38,767 nucleotides of DNA, taken from assembly GCA_015680685.1 (NCBI GenBank), contig MNCI01011925.1, positions 990,806 to 1,029,572 of the forward strand, read 5' to 3'. Of this stretch, positions 21,531-32,799 are shown piece after piece. Within the stretch, counting starts at the first letter, position 1. Each line of letters begins with the position of its first letter. The notes below the pieces were generated by a model. It did not search any database and was not told where the DNA came from. It saw nothing but the letters and a program-made list of their open reading frames with translations. Origin of the DNA: Gnetum montanum (Eukaryota > Streptophyta > Gnetopsida > Gnetales > Gnetaceae). The translations under genes were made by a program, and so were the position numbers.

Positions 21531-21770
21531 AAGATTTAAAAGCGCTAGAACAAGGTATATTTTGGTGGAATTGAATATTAGCAGATTCGAGTAACCATGG
21601 GCCTGTTCGGTTTTGTAAATCCACCAATGCGATATATGCAGATTCAACTTACATAGGCAAACCCGTAGATTCCTGTGTGAACCGCTGGATTGAATGTAGA
21701 GTACCAACGTAAGTGAAAAGGGATACCCTGCGGATTCAGAATCCATAAGTTTAGCATAAGGCAAGGGCAA
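21360..21770. repeat. MITE-like sequence cluster
   Basis: Repeated words of the kind found at the ends of plant DNA-transposon derivatives occur here: TTGAATCTATGGATTCAA (21401-21420, near-palindromic), GGGCCTGTTCGGTTTTG (21599-21615), GGATTGAATG and GCGGATTCAGAATCC. I cannot define terminal repeats or a target duplication with confidence. Confidence 0.3.
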
Positions 21771-21889
21771 ATCTCAGGCGACCTAAATTTGCCCTTCACT
21801 CCTAAGCGATGGTTTGGTGGCATCTGAAGCGAGCGTCTACTCATTTTATTACGCTGTTGAACTGTCTGCAACTACGGGAGCATTGGTAA

Positions 21890-22540
21890 TGACTATCAAC
21901 TTCCTTTTTAATGCAGATTCGATTGCCTTAAAAGCCAACAAGTCCGTTATTTTTATTCACAGGAATTTACTGTACAATCTCTTTTCTTGCATTCCAATCA
22001 AATTTATTTAGAAACTCCCAAATCACGTTTTACTCGATCGTCTACTGAACACGGCTCCGAAAGATGATCTTTTATTTCATCCGCAGAGACAACCCTGGCA
22101 TGTTAACGGTGACGACTCGTTTACTGAAATTTTACGCCCAACAACCTAAACAGAAGCAGAAATCTTTTAGCTGTACTATGATAACACACACAATTCATTC
22201 CCCAAAGTTTCTTCAGGAAACTTCTCAATCCTCAATTTCCTTGATACGTGAGAATTCTCAATTTTTCTAAGAAACTTGTTTCTTCCCTGATTTGGATGGG
22301 TGTGCAATGCAATGTAAGCAGAGGACGTGCTACTGCGAGTAACATTCGACAATGTGTGCATTCTGGCGGTGACGATCTGCTGAGCATGTTCATGCAGCAG
22401 ACGGACGAATCAGGCGGCCCCTATTCACGCACATTCCTGCACGATATCTGCATAAACATCATCCTGGCAGGCCGAGATGCCTCCTCCGTGGCGCTTTCCT
22501 CGTCCACCGCCATCCTCACGTGGAGGCTGTTGATGAGGAA
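21890..22540 (+). pseudogene. CYP86B pseudogene fragment (intron 1 end plus exon 2)
   Basis: This is a broken copy of the P450 at 29061-32651, in the opposite orientation. From about 21890 to 22060 it aligns with intron 1 of that gene (minus strand about 30530-30385; shared blocks include AAAAGCCAA, GGAATTTACTG/GGGATTTACTG and TCTTGCATT). At 22324 the exon 2 start follows ([12 protein letters not shown]). Then about 78 codons are missing, the frame changes, and the I-helix region resumes at 22368 ([31 protein letters not shown]). It fades out by about 22540. Exon 1 and exon 3, with the heme site, are not seen. Retention of intron sequence shows a DNA-level duplication, not a retrocopy. Confidence 0.82.
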
Positions 22541-23050
22541 ATTTGAGCCACAAGGCTTACTAATGCACAATGCTCGAAAGTGCATAATTTAAGGTTGTTG
22601 CCTATGGCACTTTGCCTACTGTAACGGTTATCTTGGCAATAATATCGGTGACCAGAAAACATGACGGATAATTTTAATGGAACATAGAGATCATTAAATG
22701 CATATAACATAAAACTAGACATTAAATAGTAGTTTACATTCCATTACAATATAAAAATATACATAAGGAAAACATGAAGCAGAAAAAGTGGATGCCAACT
22801 TAGTAGACTATTCCATGGTTATGGAAAGCCATATTATACATCTCCTCCTAAAGATATTCATAGTAAGATTAAATGACTATGGCCCAAGTTGCTGGGTCCA
22901 ACCCTCAAACTCCTGTAGGTTGAAAATTATCACCTCCTACCTAACATTTTCCCAAATTTTCTTGTGATCAAACTTGAGGATCAACCTTTCAAGCCTCCTA
23001 CACAATTTCACCTCAATGGCTTCTTGTTCCAGCCAGTTTGAGTGAGTGAC

Positions 23051-23187
23051 CAAGCTAAGGCTACTCGAGAAGGGATGAGAAGAAGAAAGGAAGAAGATGC
23101 CTTTTGCTAGCTGTGTGATCGAGCTAGGGCTATTAGAGAAGGGATGGGAAGAAGAAAGGAAGAAGACACCTATTGCTAGGCTTTTGC
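23051..23187. repeat. Tandem duplication, 69-bp period
   Basis: Two copies (from 23051 and 23120) share GAGAAGGGATG-GAAGAAGAAAGGAAGAAGA-GCC/ACC and the flanking GCTA-GGCTA words, with about ten differences. Confidence 0.75.
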
Positions 23188-24886
23188 TAATTGTTGAGTG
23201 ATACTCATGCTCTCCTTTCTACCTGAGAAGCCCTTTTACAAGGCTTTCTCCTTCTTCTCCTCCTTCTTTTCCTTTTTTGGGAGGAAGAGAGGAAGAGGAA
23301 CTTGCCACGTGTTCACCCACTTGGCCTCCAAGATCTCCTTCACTAAGTGTGGCAGAGTGAAGATCCTCCAAATCTCCTTATTTCCTCAATGCCTGCCACT
23401 TATAAAGCAAAAATAAAAAAACTCAGAGTATCATAAATATTAGTAAAAAGAGAAAACATTTTTTTAAAACAAGCATCCAAGCATCAATATTATTTGTTAA
23501 CAAAATAATGATATAATGTCATCTATTTCTAGAAAAATAAAAACAATAACTTACAATTTGATCTCAACTGCTTAGAAAGACTCTTAAGTTGTTAATCACT
23601 ATTGTGCTTGCTCAATAACTTAAAGCCAAAATAATGACATCTTTCATTAATCATAGAGCATAAAATTTATATAGATGTCCAGCAATTGCTGGTGCCTAAT
23701 TGCCGACCCGCAGCATTATGCATAATAAAAAAAACGTATAATAATCTCCACATCATTAATAGGGAGTCACATCAGCAAGTCCCTCCTTTAGCCTATCAAC
23801 ATCATTTAGAACCCATTGTAAACTTTTTCTTTACAAACTGTGCATTTTGGAAGTGAGAGAGGGAACAGAAGCACCTAAGATTCACTCTGGAAACTTTGAA
23901 TTTATTTTAATTTAAAAAAATATTTAATAGAAGTAAAATGTGAAAAAAACTAAAAATATATTTAATTTAACTATTTTTATTATTTTGTAATTTATGTCCC
24001 CGCCGAGAACCCATCCCCAGTCTTGCATATGCTTGTGTACCAAAATGCAAATTGAATTGCAAATATTCAATTCTTAGCTTCCAAGAATTGGATTCATTTG
24101 ATGCATAGCTTTCTGAAAAACCCCAATACCTCTCAACAGATCGAAGAACTCATGACTTTGAGTTGATTTGAGCATTACAAGAAAGCCCATGGTACTCCTA
24201 ATGGAGGAACAGGTAGCAGGAGAATTATCCATCTTATGGTTGTTTATGGTTGTGATGTCTGCATGTGTAGTTGGATCTGTGCTATGAAAAACCAAGTTAT
24301 GACAGCTAAAAATGGTCATCCATCGTCATTATGCACTCCATTCTATGCTTCATGGCCTTGGAAAATTTCAGGTCTCTATCCTAAAAAACTGACTGGTGCC
24401 AGGGAAACGTTGCCACAATTGGGTTCCACTCAGCATCTTCCATGGTTCACAGAAGGCTCTGCACAAAAATATTAATTACAAGAACAACCTCTTGAAACTT
24501 TGAATCCCAATTGTGAAAGCATGAATAAGAAGCAGAAAATGCAGTGCCCATGAGGCACGAGGTCAAAGGATGAAGAAGCCGCATTCTTACGCCAGGAAGA
24601 TACAGAACAAGGTTGAAAATGAAAATGGTAATCAATACTATAAATCTCTACATGGGAGATGCCGAGTTTGCCAACTGCAACGCAAAAGAAGAACAAAAAC
24701 AGGCCAGACGAAAGGGGAAAAAACGGTAACCAAAACAAAATATCTCTTTCTCAACTTCTTGTCCCTACTACAAATCATTTGGCATTTGGCAACCAAAGGA
24801 TTTCTGAGGTGAAGAAGAACACTATGAAGAGAAGAATGACGCTAATTTTTTTTTCTTTTCCTTTTTGTTCTTATTCCAAAACTTGT

Positions 24887-25115
24887 TGGTGTTCGGTTTA
24901 GCTGTTCCCCTAATTCTATTAGTACAAGATGCATTATTTTTGCATAGTTTTAAAAAAATTATTCAATGTGATAGGTGGAAGCGGCTCCACAGGCGTTACG
25001 CGGACGAATTGTACCTCGCATAAGCAACCTTAAATGCAAGCAGGAGAAGAGTATGGAATGACAGGGCCATCATTTTTTTTATTAACCCTTGCAAAACCCC
25101 CCGAACCGAACGCCC
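24887..25115. repeat. Possible MITE
   Basis: GGTGTTCGGTTTAG near 24887 faces its approximate complement CCGAACCGAACGCCCTAAAC near 25098-25117. The pair would bound about 230 bp of non-coding DNA. The terminal match is short and I see no clean target duplication. Confidence 0.25.
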
Positions 25116-25398
25116 TAAACGCATATTCTACGAACTCTCTACGAAGTGGCATGAAGCTATGAGCTGGTAGATTTTGTTAAAATGAAATTAAAAAATCACG
25201 AAAATTGCATGCCCCCGTAAGAAGTAAAAACGGGAGGCAAAATCATTAAATTTACAAGCTAATAAAGCAAGGAATCTTTTACCTTTCCTCTCTTGCAATC
25301 TCTCTATCCCAACTCTTTCCTTGTTTTTCCCTTTTTTCATCTATGCCCAACAAGCAATCCAACCTCTATATTTATCTCAAAGAGAGAGCTCAAAACAT

Positions 25399-25412
25399 CT
25401 CTCTCTCTCTCT
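25399..25412. repeat. (CT)7 simple repeat
   Basis: This is an uninterrupted CT run, preceded by a short GA run at 25381-25388. Confidence 0.85.
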
Positions 25413-27026
25413 GGCAACTCGCAGCAAAGACATCTATTCAACTCCTTGAACTTGCCAATTGACCACCTATAGCGATGAAAATGAGATCAAAAGAGATGTC
25501 CCTACATGATAAATCACATTATCATCCATTAGAGATTTCCTACACCATAGAGTGACTCACTGTGCATTGTTGCTTTTTCTTAACTTACATAAAATTATTG
25601 AGTGCCTTTATAGCTAATTTAGAGGTAGAAGTTAGTACAACCACGCTGTGAATTTGCTACCCATCATTAATTTATTTTGTAATGTGTAATTTAAACTTTT
25701 ACTTTGCAAACTACAAGTAAAATAAAGATGTCTTGAAGGGAATTTGAATTGATGAGCGGAAGTGAGGCAAGTGCAGGAAACATAGTGTATGGAGGAAACT
25801 TGGTGTATGCAAGGAGCACAACAAGCACAAGGCATGGCCCTAATACAGAGGATGGTCAGGAAGAGGGTAGGGCAAGCATGGTGTAGTTTGGAGTGGTTGG
25901 CAGGTTGAAGGGTTCTATAGAAGAGGATGTCAGAGGGAAGATTAGGGGGAAAGGAGTCACTTGGCACCTTAGGGTTGGGGGTGTGGAGGAGTGTGTGAGA
26001 GGGGACGACTCATTGAGGCTACGAATGCTAGCCTCCTTAGGTGCAGAGCTATGAAGAGTGCAGTTGAGTCTTGTCGATAAGTTCGTTTCGACAAGTGCAC
26101 CTCCTTCATTTAATCTGGTTAAGAAATGGTTTGTTGTGCATTGGGGTTTCTACCCTGTGTAGGTTCATGGCCTCTTGGAGGATCTCTTTGTGTTTATTTT
26201 TTAATCGGTGCAAGATTGCAAGAGGGTTTTGATGGATGGGACATGGTTTTTTGGGGAACGAGGTTTGGCCCTAGCTCCTTGGTGACCAGGGTCCATCAGG
26301 ACTCAAATTTATTTTCACAAGCTCCTGTTTGGATATGAGTTTCTAATATTTTGTGGGAGCTTTGGACAGAGGAATTCTTAAGAACTCTTGCTAGTTTCTT
26401 TGGGGATTTCATATCCTTTGATTGTGCCATGGGCTCCTTGGAATGAATGGGATTTGCAAGGTTCTATGTGTGAAGCTTGCTTTCACCTGTGGAGCTAGTC
26501 CATGAGGTTATGCTTGACTTTCCCTTAGGGGAGGAACGAGTAAAGATTGAATATGAGAATGCGATTGTTGACCCTTAAGTGGTTACGAAATATCCTGAGC
26601 TTCACCATTGCCACACATGTGGCAAGGTGGGGCACTAGATGATAGACTATAAGATGGGAAGATAGGTGGTTGAATGTTTGTAACCTAAAAGGAAAGGTTT
26701 TCCAAAAACCCACCCCAAGATGTGGGGCTCTCTAGGCCCAGTAGGACAATGAAGGTGAAAACCATTGGGCTAGGGGCAATGAAACCAGGTGCATAGGCCA
26801 ATGGTGAAGGGGTGAAGCAGGTGGAGGATGTGAAAAGTGATCAAGTTGAATCCAAGAATCCAAAGGGTGTTTGTGAGGGAGGGGATTCTGGTTCACCTAT
26901 TTCGCTGATGTCATTTGGGTCATTGTGATCTCCAGGGTCCTCAAGTTCCTTGGGGTCATCCATCAAAGAGGGGTTGAGGCTGATGGTGTTCTGTGGTGTG
27001 GGTTTGGGGTTTGAACCTACACCCCT

Positions 27027-27027
27027 N
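27027..27027. other. Ambiguous base (N)
   Basis: This is the only non-ACGT base I noticed. It lies in the LINE remnant between ORF1 and ORF2. Confidence 0.95.
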
Positions 27028-27712
27028 TCCTGGTTTTGCCTAACACAAGCAAGGTGGGGTGTCTATCAATTTCTATGGCCCAAGCTAGGAGGATACAACT
27101 GGAGGTGGACTTGGGGGTGCAGCTAACCCTCAAGGAGGTGTACAAACACATAGGATGCAGCACATGAGAATCCTCTCATGGAACTATAGGGAGCAGGGCA
27201 CCCCCTATAAAAGAAATACACTTAAGGAGATTGTACATCGAGAAAAATGTATTGTGGTTTGCTTGCAAGAAACTAAATTGCAGTAGCAGAAGATTCATTG
27301 GTTGTGGTGGTCAGGGTGGTAGGTTCAAGCTATTGTTAGTTGGGGTAGAGCTGGAGGGTTGGCTCTGCTCTCTCATGGGCCTTTGTAGCTTGTTGATTGT
27401 CTCACGTGGAGCATTACAACTCCACATGGATTCTAGAACTTAGATAATGAATTTCTATAAGCCTCAAATGTGGGTTGATCAGCTAAAGGAGCTTCAGAGT
27501 GTTGCTTCCCGAGTCTAAGATCGATGACTTTAGATTATTTTAGGGAATTTTAATTAGCTACTCTATGGGTGGGAAAATCTGATGGGGGGACCCAAGGTCC
27601 TCCGAGAGCTCAAGAGTGCTTACAGTCCCTAGAGGCACATGATTGGGGGGTACTAATGTTGGTGTCAGGGGGTGATTTCATTTTGGTGTGTGGAAGGGGT
27701 TTTCACTACCAG

Positions 27713-27741
27713 CCCCCACACCCCCCCACCCCCACCCTCAA
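27713..27741 (-). other. C-rich tract, G-quadruplex-capable on the minus strand
   Basis: The complement contains four or more runs of three or more G separated by one to three bases. It lies in the LINE remnant between two copies of a 'TTGGTGTCA-GGGGTG' block (27659 and 27764). Confidence 0.55.
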
Positions 27742-27880
27742 TTATTGATTGAGGGATACCATTTGGTGTCAAGGGGTGGTTCCATCTTGGGTAATGAAGG
27801 GAGCTTTCACACCCTGTGGCTTCTGCTCATTGTTTCTTTTTGTTTTCCCCCTTAGCATACACTGGGTGGGGTGTATGTGC

Positions 27881-28900
27881 ATATCAATTTCCATATTTAT
27901 ATACTCGAACTTTTTCTAGAGAAAAAACTTTTATGTTGTAAACTACAAGTAAACTAAGAGAAAACTATTTTAAATCTTCTTTGTAAATACCCTATTACCA
28001 AGTTCCCATGTATCCTTCTCCGCCGAGCATGTTAGATTTCACTACTTGAAATACATATCTATATATGACCTCCACTTTCTAATATATATTTTATTTGTTC
28101 AAAGATTGTATGAAACAAAACAATTAGGCTAGCTTATTTTTTAATGTTAACTATAATTTATAGTTTCACTTTTAAGAATTCACAGATATATATCAAAGCA
28201 CCAACATAGTGGTACATATATGTATGTATTAGCACCATATGATATGCACTTGTACTTTAGTAGTTAGTATAATTTTGATAATTTTTCAAGATGAGGAATT
28301 TTAATATTTACTTGTATTCTACTTGAAAAAATGCCCAACAAAGGGTAAATTGGTAGCAAATTCACATACAAGGTACAACACTTTTGAAGATTTAATTAAT
28401 TCTAGCAATCCATATTCTTGCATCACATTTTTATGCATTTGTTTGAAATATCATACCCATTCAAATCATTAGTCAATATTGACTAATGATTACTAAAAAA
28501 AACATTCGAGGGCTTTTGGATGATTTGTACATGCTACCTTGATGTAATGACACTAATGAGAAAAAGGGACATCACTATCATGACCTCCTAGTAGCAAACA
28601 TAACATTTAGAGGAGAGTTGAAAATCCTTCTCATAAAAAGGATTCCTGACCTTAACCCTTCAAAATTGTGTTTTCGTTTTGCAGGGAGGAAAGAGAAGCA
28701 TTCTAAGTGAATCATTGGTGAAGCATAATTTAAAATAAAAAACAAATAACACCGGTCTAATTGCAATACGACATCAATTAAAAGACATATACAAGCACAA
28801 AGATTGGCCGGGCGACGGACAGAGCCGTACATTGCACATTCCTGAGACATTATTTGGCCGACGCTACTATACACTTAGGATATGCTGAATCCAAGGGGGT
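27881..28900. other. AT-rich stretch downstream of the P450
   Basis: I see no coding or repeat family here. It should contain the 3' end of the P450 transcript (minus strand, below 29061), but I cannot choose a polyadenylation site. Confidence 0.45.
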
Positions 28901-29060
28901 AGCACAAAACGTTACACACGGGGATAATGATCACTGGGCAGGGAACTTATATACCCTGTTAAATAGCCGCACAGACCAAAGTAGATGACATAATACATAT
29001 GCTGCTGCTGCTGCAGGAGCACGATTACTGCGTGGGTAAGAAGCGCAAACGACGAGAAGC

Positions 29061-32000
29061 TCAATACGAGGAGGACAGGGGCCCTGGTTTGTGCAAATAA
29101 TGTGAGAGGGGAGTCTGGCGAGGATGCAGAGTCACAAGAAGCCCGTGCTTCATATACAGAGTCAACCCCAGCTTGGGCTTCACGGGGTGCCCTGGCACAA
29201 CACGGACGCAGTAGCGGGCCAGCAACGAGGCAGCCACCCACTTCATCTGCAGGTACGCGAAATCCTTGCCCAGGCACAGGCGAGGTCCGCCATTAAAGGC
29301 CGTGAACCTATACGCCGACTCGCTCACAAACGTCCCTGATCCCGCGGACAGCCAACGTTCGGGACGAAATTCCAGGCAGTCGGGTCCCCAGATGGATTTC
29401 ATGCGGCCCATGGCGTAGATCAGGTACAGAACCTTGGTTCCCTTGCGCAGAAACGTTCCATCCGGCAGGCGGTCGTCTTCGGCCAGCTCTTTCTGATCCA
29501 CCGGCACAGATGGGTACAGCCGCAGCGCCTCCGCCAATGCCGCCTGCAAATACTGCATGCGCTTCAGCTGCTCAATGCTGAAACACCACTCGTTTTCCTC
29601 GTCAGAACCTGCAATAAGTGCAAGCAAGAAAACACCGATCATCGAGTGTTGAAAGGCTGGAACCAGGAGCGAAAACCTAATCTTGCTCGGAGTGGGAGAA
29701 GTTGGCGTACCAGTTGCGGATTTCGCTGCGGCGATGTCTGCGAGGAGCTTGGCCTCGACTTCAGGATGGCGATCGACGAGCCAGAAGAACCAGGAAAGCG
29801 CCACGGAGGAGGTATCCCGGCCTGCGAGGATGAAGTTTATGCAGATATCGCGCAGGAATGTGCGTGAGTAGGGGAGCCCGGATTCGTCCTTCTGGCGCAT
29901 GAATATGCTCAGAATATCGTCCCTGCCGGCGTTTGTGGTGGCGGTCCGGGCGTCGATTACAGAGTTGGCGAAGCGGTCGATTTGTAGCAGGGATTGGCGA
30001 AGCGTGCGCTCTGTGCCGATGTTGAGGAATCGCATCGTTCGCCACACAATGATGGGGGTCACGAATCGATAGGCTGTGATTTCTGTGGCTGCCTCGAATG
30101 CCCTTGCGAACGGGATTTCTGGCAGACCCTGGCTCAGGCAGCCTGGGTCCACTCCAAATGCCAGCATGCACACATTGTCGAATGTCAGTCGCAGTAGCAC
30201 GTCCTGCATGCACCCATTGTCACAGGTACAGGTTGCTTTAACAAACCTGGTCAGAAAAACAAAAACATCTTTTGTTTTTCGGTTTTCCGTTGTGAAACTA
30301 TGGTAAACCACCGAATTTCCCCCGTTGCTTAGTGATCTCATAGAAAAGCATATGTTTCAGGGTCAGGTTCGGTAGCTGACCTACGAAAACGTGATTAGGG
30401 AGTTTTTAAATCTGAAGTAAACGGCAATGCAAGAACATGTTCTGTCCAGTAAATCCCTTTGAATGATAATGATGAATTGGTTGGCTTTTAAGTTAACGGA
30501 ATCCGCATCAAGGAGGAAAGTTAAAAAAATGTTTTCTGATGATCTGGAGACTATGGTGGAGTTATCCAGGCAGCAGTTTCCTTCCTTGCTGCTCAATTGT
30601 GTTTTTTTTTTTGGCACAGTAATGACAAACCCTGCAACAACGCAGGAAGGAATGAAAACGTGGGACCATGGAAAAGTGGGCACAGCTTTACTGTGGTGAA
30701 CTCTCATTGTAAGCTCATTCAACGACTCTGACTGCCTGTTTAACAACTCTGGCTTCACATAGACCCACTCATTTATTGCTCCAAGGGCAGATATTCCGGT
30801 TACAATTTGAACCAGATCCCTGGACGAAGATAAAATAAGCCAAGCAAGCAAGCCATTGCTAGGACGCAGACCACCAATCGCGTCACGTTCATAGGTTTTT
30901 TTATTTTTCGGTGGTTGTTTTTTTAACGACGCCCATTACTTATTTTAAACCACGAACCGAAGATCATTCGAAAGTAATAGAAAAACATGTACATTGACCA
31001 ACTACTTTGATCATCGGAGATCACACCGTCAGAAACAGTTAAAAATGAGACGAACTATAAAAGTGATACAGTATCTTTAAGTATTTCTCAAGAAGGTAAA
31101 AACAAATACCCACGGGAAAAGAGTGAATGCAGACTTTCAGTCAATAACTGGCCAGCTCAATTTTAAACCACGGAAGGAAGCAGTGATGTTACAAAAGAAC
31201 AAGTGCAAATATTAAAAAATCAGGAAGTAGATGAGACGTTTAAAAAAGTGGATAAAGTTTATGAAAAATGGCAATAAACTCTACAACACCACAATGGCAT
31301 CGCAGAGCAAAAATAATAAACAAGGACCATGTGGGATGCATGAGGAGACTACTGCTGTGCTGCAGGCCCAAATTAAAGATAGTTCGAGTTTAATGAAGGT
31401 GACCAGAAAATACACGATATACAAAACAATAAGATATTCAAAAATATGGAAAATACCTATATGCTAAAAACAGGAAGAGAACAAAGGTGACACTGCAATA
31501 TAGACTACAGACTATACAGGACTATGCATGGCCCTAAGGGTTCGTAAGCTAGGAGTATCACACTCCTTCCACGTAAACAAATACAATGGTATATCTTGCT
31601 TGAATCCACAACTTGATACGTAATTTGATAGGTTAAGCGATTGATGTACATCACAAAGAAGTTACAGATTTATCCAATAAGTTACTTGAGAGAGATATAC
31701 ATAGACATCATGAAAAACTATTGTTAGAAACTCGTGACATTATTAGGCATGAAATATATAGGCAGCTACCTGGTCCTACAGATCGCTAGCGTTTGAGTAG
31801 TGCACAAAATCCCGACGTCAAAGTTGCAACAATACACACACATTTCAGTTTCAAACCTTAAGTTGCTGAATCTGGTTGAAACTGACCTGACATGAGATCG
31901 TTACAGTCGACGACATAATAAAAACAAATTTCATTTTTCAGGTTGATCCTCAGGTCCCTCTACATCCATATACCATCAAGAACCGAATAAGCAAAAGTTT

Positions 32001-32651
32001 CATTTTCAGTTTCCCGAACAAGCAATAAAACATTACCTGCAAATCAAGAGGCTGGCCTCGGGCAGCAAAGTCGTGGACGATGGGGAGCAGCCTGTGATGA
32101 ACGAGCTCACGCAGGGATCGTTCAGAGTGAGCCCGAAACGCGGCAGAATGAAACTCAATGGAAGCCGGCTTACGCTGCGTTCGCCAGAGCTCTCCGTCGG
32201 CATTAAAAATACCATCACCGAGGAGGTCCCGAACCAGGGAACGAAAATGGGGACCTTTGGGATAAACCTCGAACCGGGTCTTAAGCATGTGCTCAACGTT
32301 GGCGGGATCCGCAGTAACAAGGCCATGCACGGAACTGAGCCACGGTCCGCGGAAGAAAAAAGTGCCACCAGAACGGATGAGAGCTCCAGAAAACCAGTCA
32401 TAAACATCGTCAATATGAGCCACCAGAGCCGGCAGCATACCCAGAACCGGCCATTCCGTGACCGGAACTTCACCCCTGATCCGGCGCCGGCGACGGGCTT
32501 CTGCTAAAGCCCAGAACGCGGCAGCGGCCACGGCCATGGCTGCAAGCTCGAACACAGTCATGGAAAGCCATCGCCCCAGCGTGCCCAGAATTTCTGTACT
32601 CATCGTGTAGGGGTACACGGCCGAACCAACAACGTCGGCGCTCAGGTCCAT
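29061..32651 (-). CDS. CYP86B: CYP86B-like cytochrome P450 (fatty acid omega-hydroxylase), three exons
   Basis: Exons on the minus strand are 32651-32037, 30203-29711 and 29608-29061, totalling 551 codons plus stop; Arabidopsis CYP86B1 is of similar size. ATG 32651 is the first ATG after a TATA-like box; a second in-frame ATG lies at 32603. Features in order: membrane anchor about residues 32-50, basic RRRRR (53-57), hinge WPVLGMLP, I-helix AGRDTS (332-337), K-helix E396-x-x-R399, PERW (452-455) and heme-binding F474-NGGPRLCLG with Cys481. PSVPVDQKE, GRMKSIWG and FTAFNGGPRLCLGKDFAY resemble CYP86B more than CYP86A. Known family role: NADPH- and P450-reductase-dependent omega-hydroxylation of very-long-chain fatty acids for suberin, on the ER membrane. 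The chain length here is inference. No break is visible. Confidence 0.9.
29609..29710 (-). other. Intron 2 of CYP86B-like gene (102 bp, in frame)
   Basis: The donor is CTG/GTACGC and the acceptor TTATTGCAG/GTTCTG. It is a phase-1 intron of 102 bases with no stop in the reading frame, so an unspliced message would add 34 residues. Splicing brings the region between the I and K helices down to roughly the family's usual length, which is why I call it an intron. Confidence 0.8.
30204..32036 (-). other. Intron 1 of CYP86B-like gene (1,833 bp)
   Basis: The donor is CAG/GTAATG after residues LDLQ and the acceptor GCATGCAG/GACGTG before DVLLRLTFDN. It is phase 0, at the position I recall for the single intron of Arabidopsis CYP86B1. 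Part of it (about 30385-30530) is duplicated at 21890-22060. The pyrimidine tract before the acceptor is weak. Confidence 0.85.
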
Positions 32652-32783
32652 CGTGTATGAAGCAACAGATGCAGCAGCAAATTTGCAGAAACACCGGACA
32701 AGAACAAGATGCTCCGGATCTGGCTCCACTACTGTAATATAATGTAATGGAATGAATGAATGGCAACTGAGATGATCAGCAGC

Positions 32784-32791
32784 TTATTATA
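32784..32791 (-). promoter_or_regulatory. TATA-like box of the CYP86B-like gene
   Basis: On the minus strand TATAATAA lies about 133 bases upstream of ATG 32651. This implies a leader of about 100 bases that contains no earlier ATG. Confidence 0.5.
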
Positions 32792-32799
32792 CTGGTAGT

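Larger units (their letters stand above)
22600..25720. other. Intergenic stretch, no gene recognised
   Basis: It is AT-rich with no family motif in any frame. It holds a 69-bp tandem duplication (23051-23187), a possible small DNA-transposon derivative (24887-25115) and a CT simple repeat (25399-25412). Confidence 0.5.
25730..27880 (+). mobile_element. LINE (non-LTR) retrotransposon remnant
   Basis: ORF1: about 26110-26500 resembles the DUF4283-type gag domain of plant LINEs (VLMDGTWFFGERGLAL, then a tryptophan/proline turn). Next come KIEYENAIVDP and the zinc-knuckle stretch CHTCGKVGH (about 26601-26630), whose last Cys is lost. ORF2: ATG at 27164 opens the endonuclease with MRILSWN and LQETKL, both AP-endonuclease-type catalytic motifs; ILGNFN (usually GDFN) follows at about 27535-27555. 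The frame is broken by many stops, and I see no reverse transcriptase, so the element is deleted or 3'-truncated. Both ends are approximate. One unknown base (N) sits at 27027. Confidence 0.65.

Noticed and set aside
28912-29277. Minus-strand frame of about 121 codons extending past the P450 stop
   Set aside because: It overlaps the P450 C-terminus in another frame and then the 3' untranslated region. The P450 frame ends where the family normally ends.
29102-30306. Several plus-strand and other-frame open frames over the P450 exons
   Set aside because: They are shadows of the GC-rich P450 exons in other frames and have no family motifs.
30381-30851. Open frame of about 156 codons on the minus strand
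   Set aside because: It lies inside intron 1 of the P450. Its likeness to 21814-22011 is DNA-level similarity from the duplication, and the two copies do not keep the same frame.
32652-32729. Longer N-terminus for the P450 beginning at 32729
   Set aside because: The codon at 32729 is GTG, not ATG. ATG 32651 is the first ATG after the TATA-like box.
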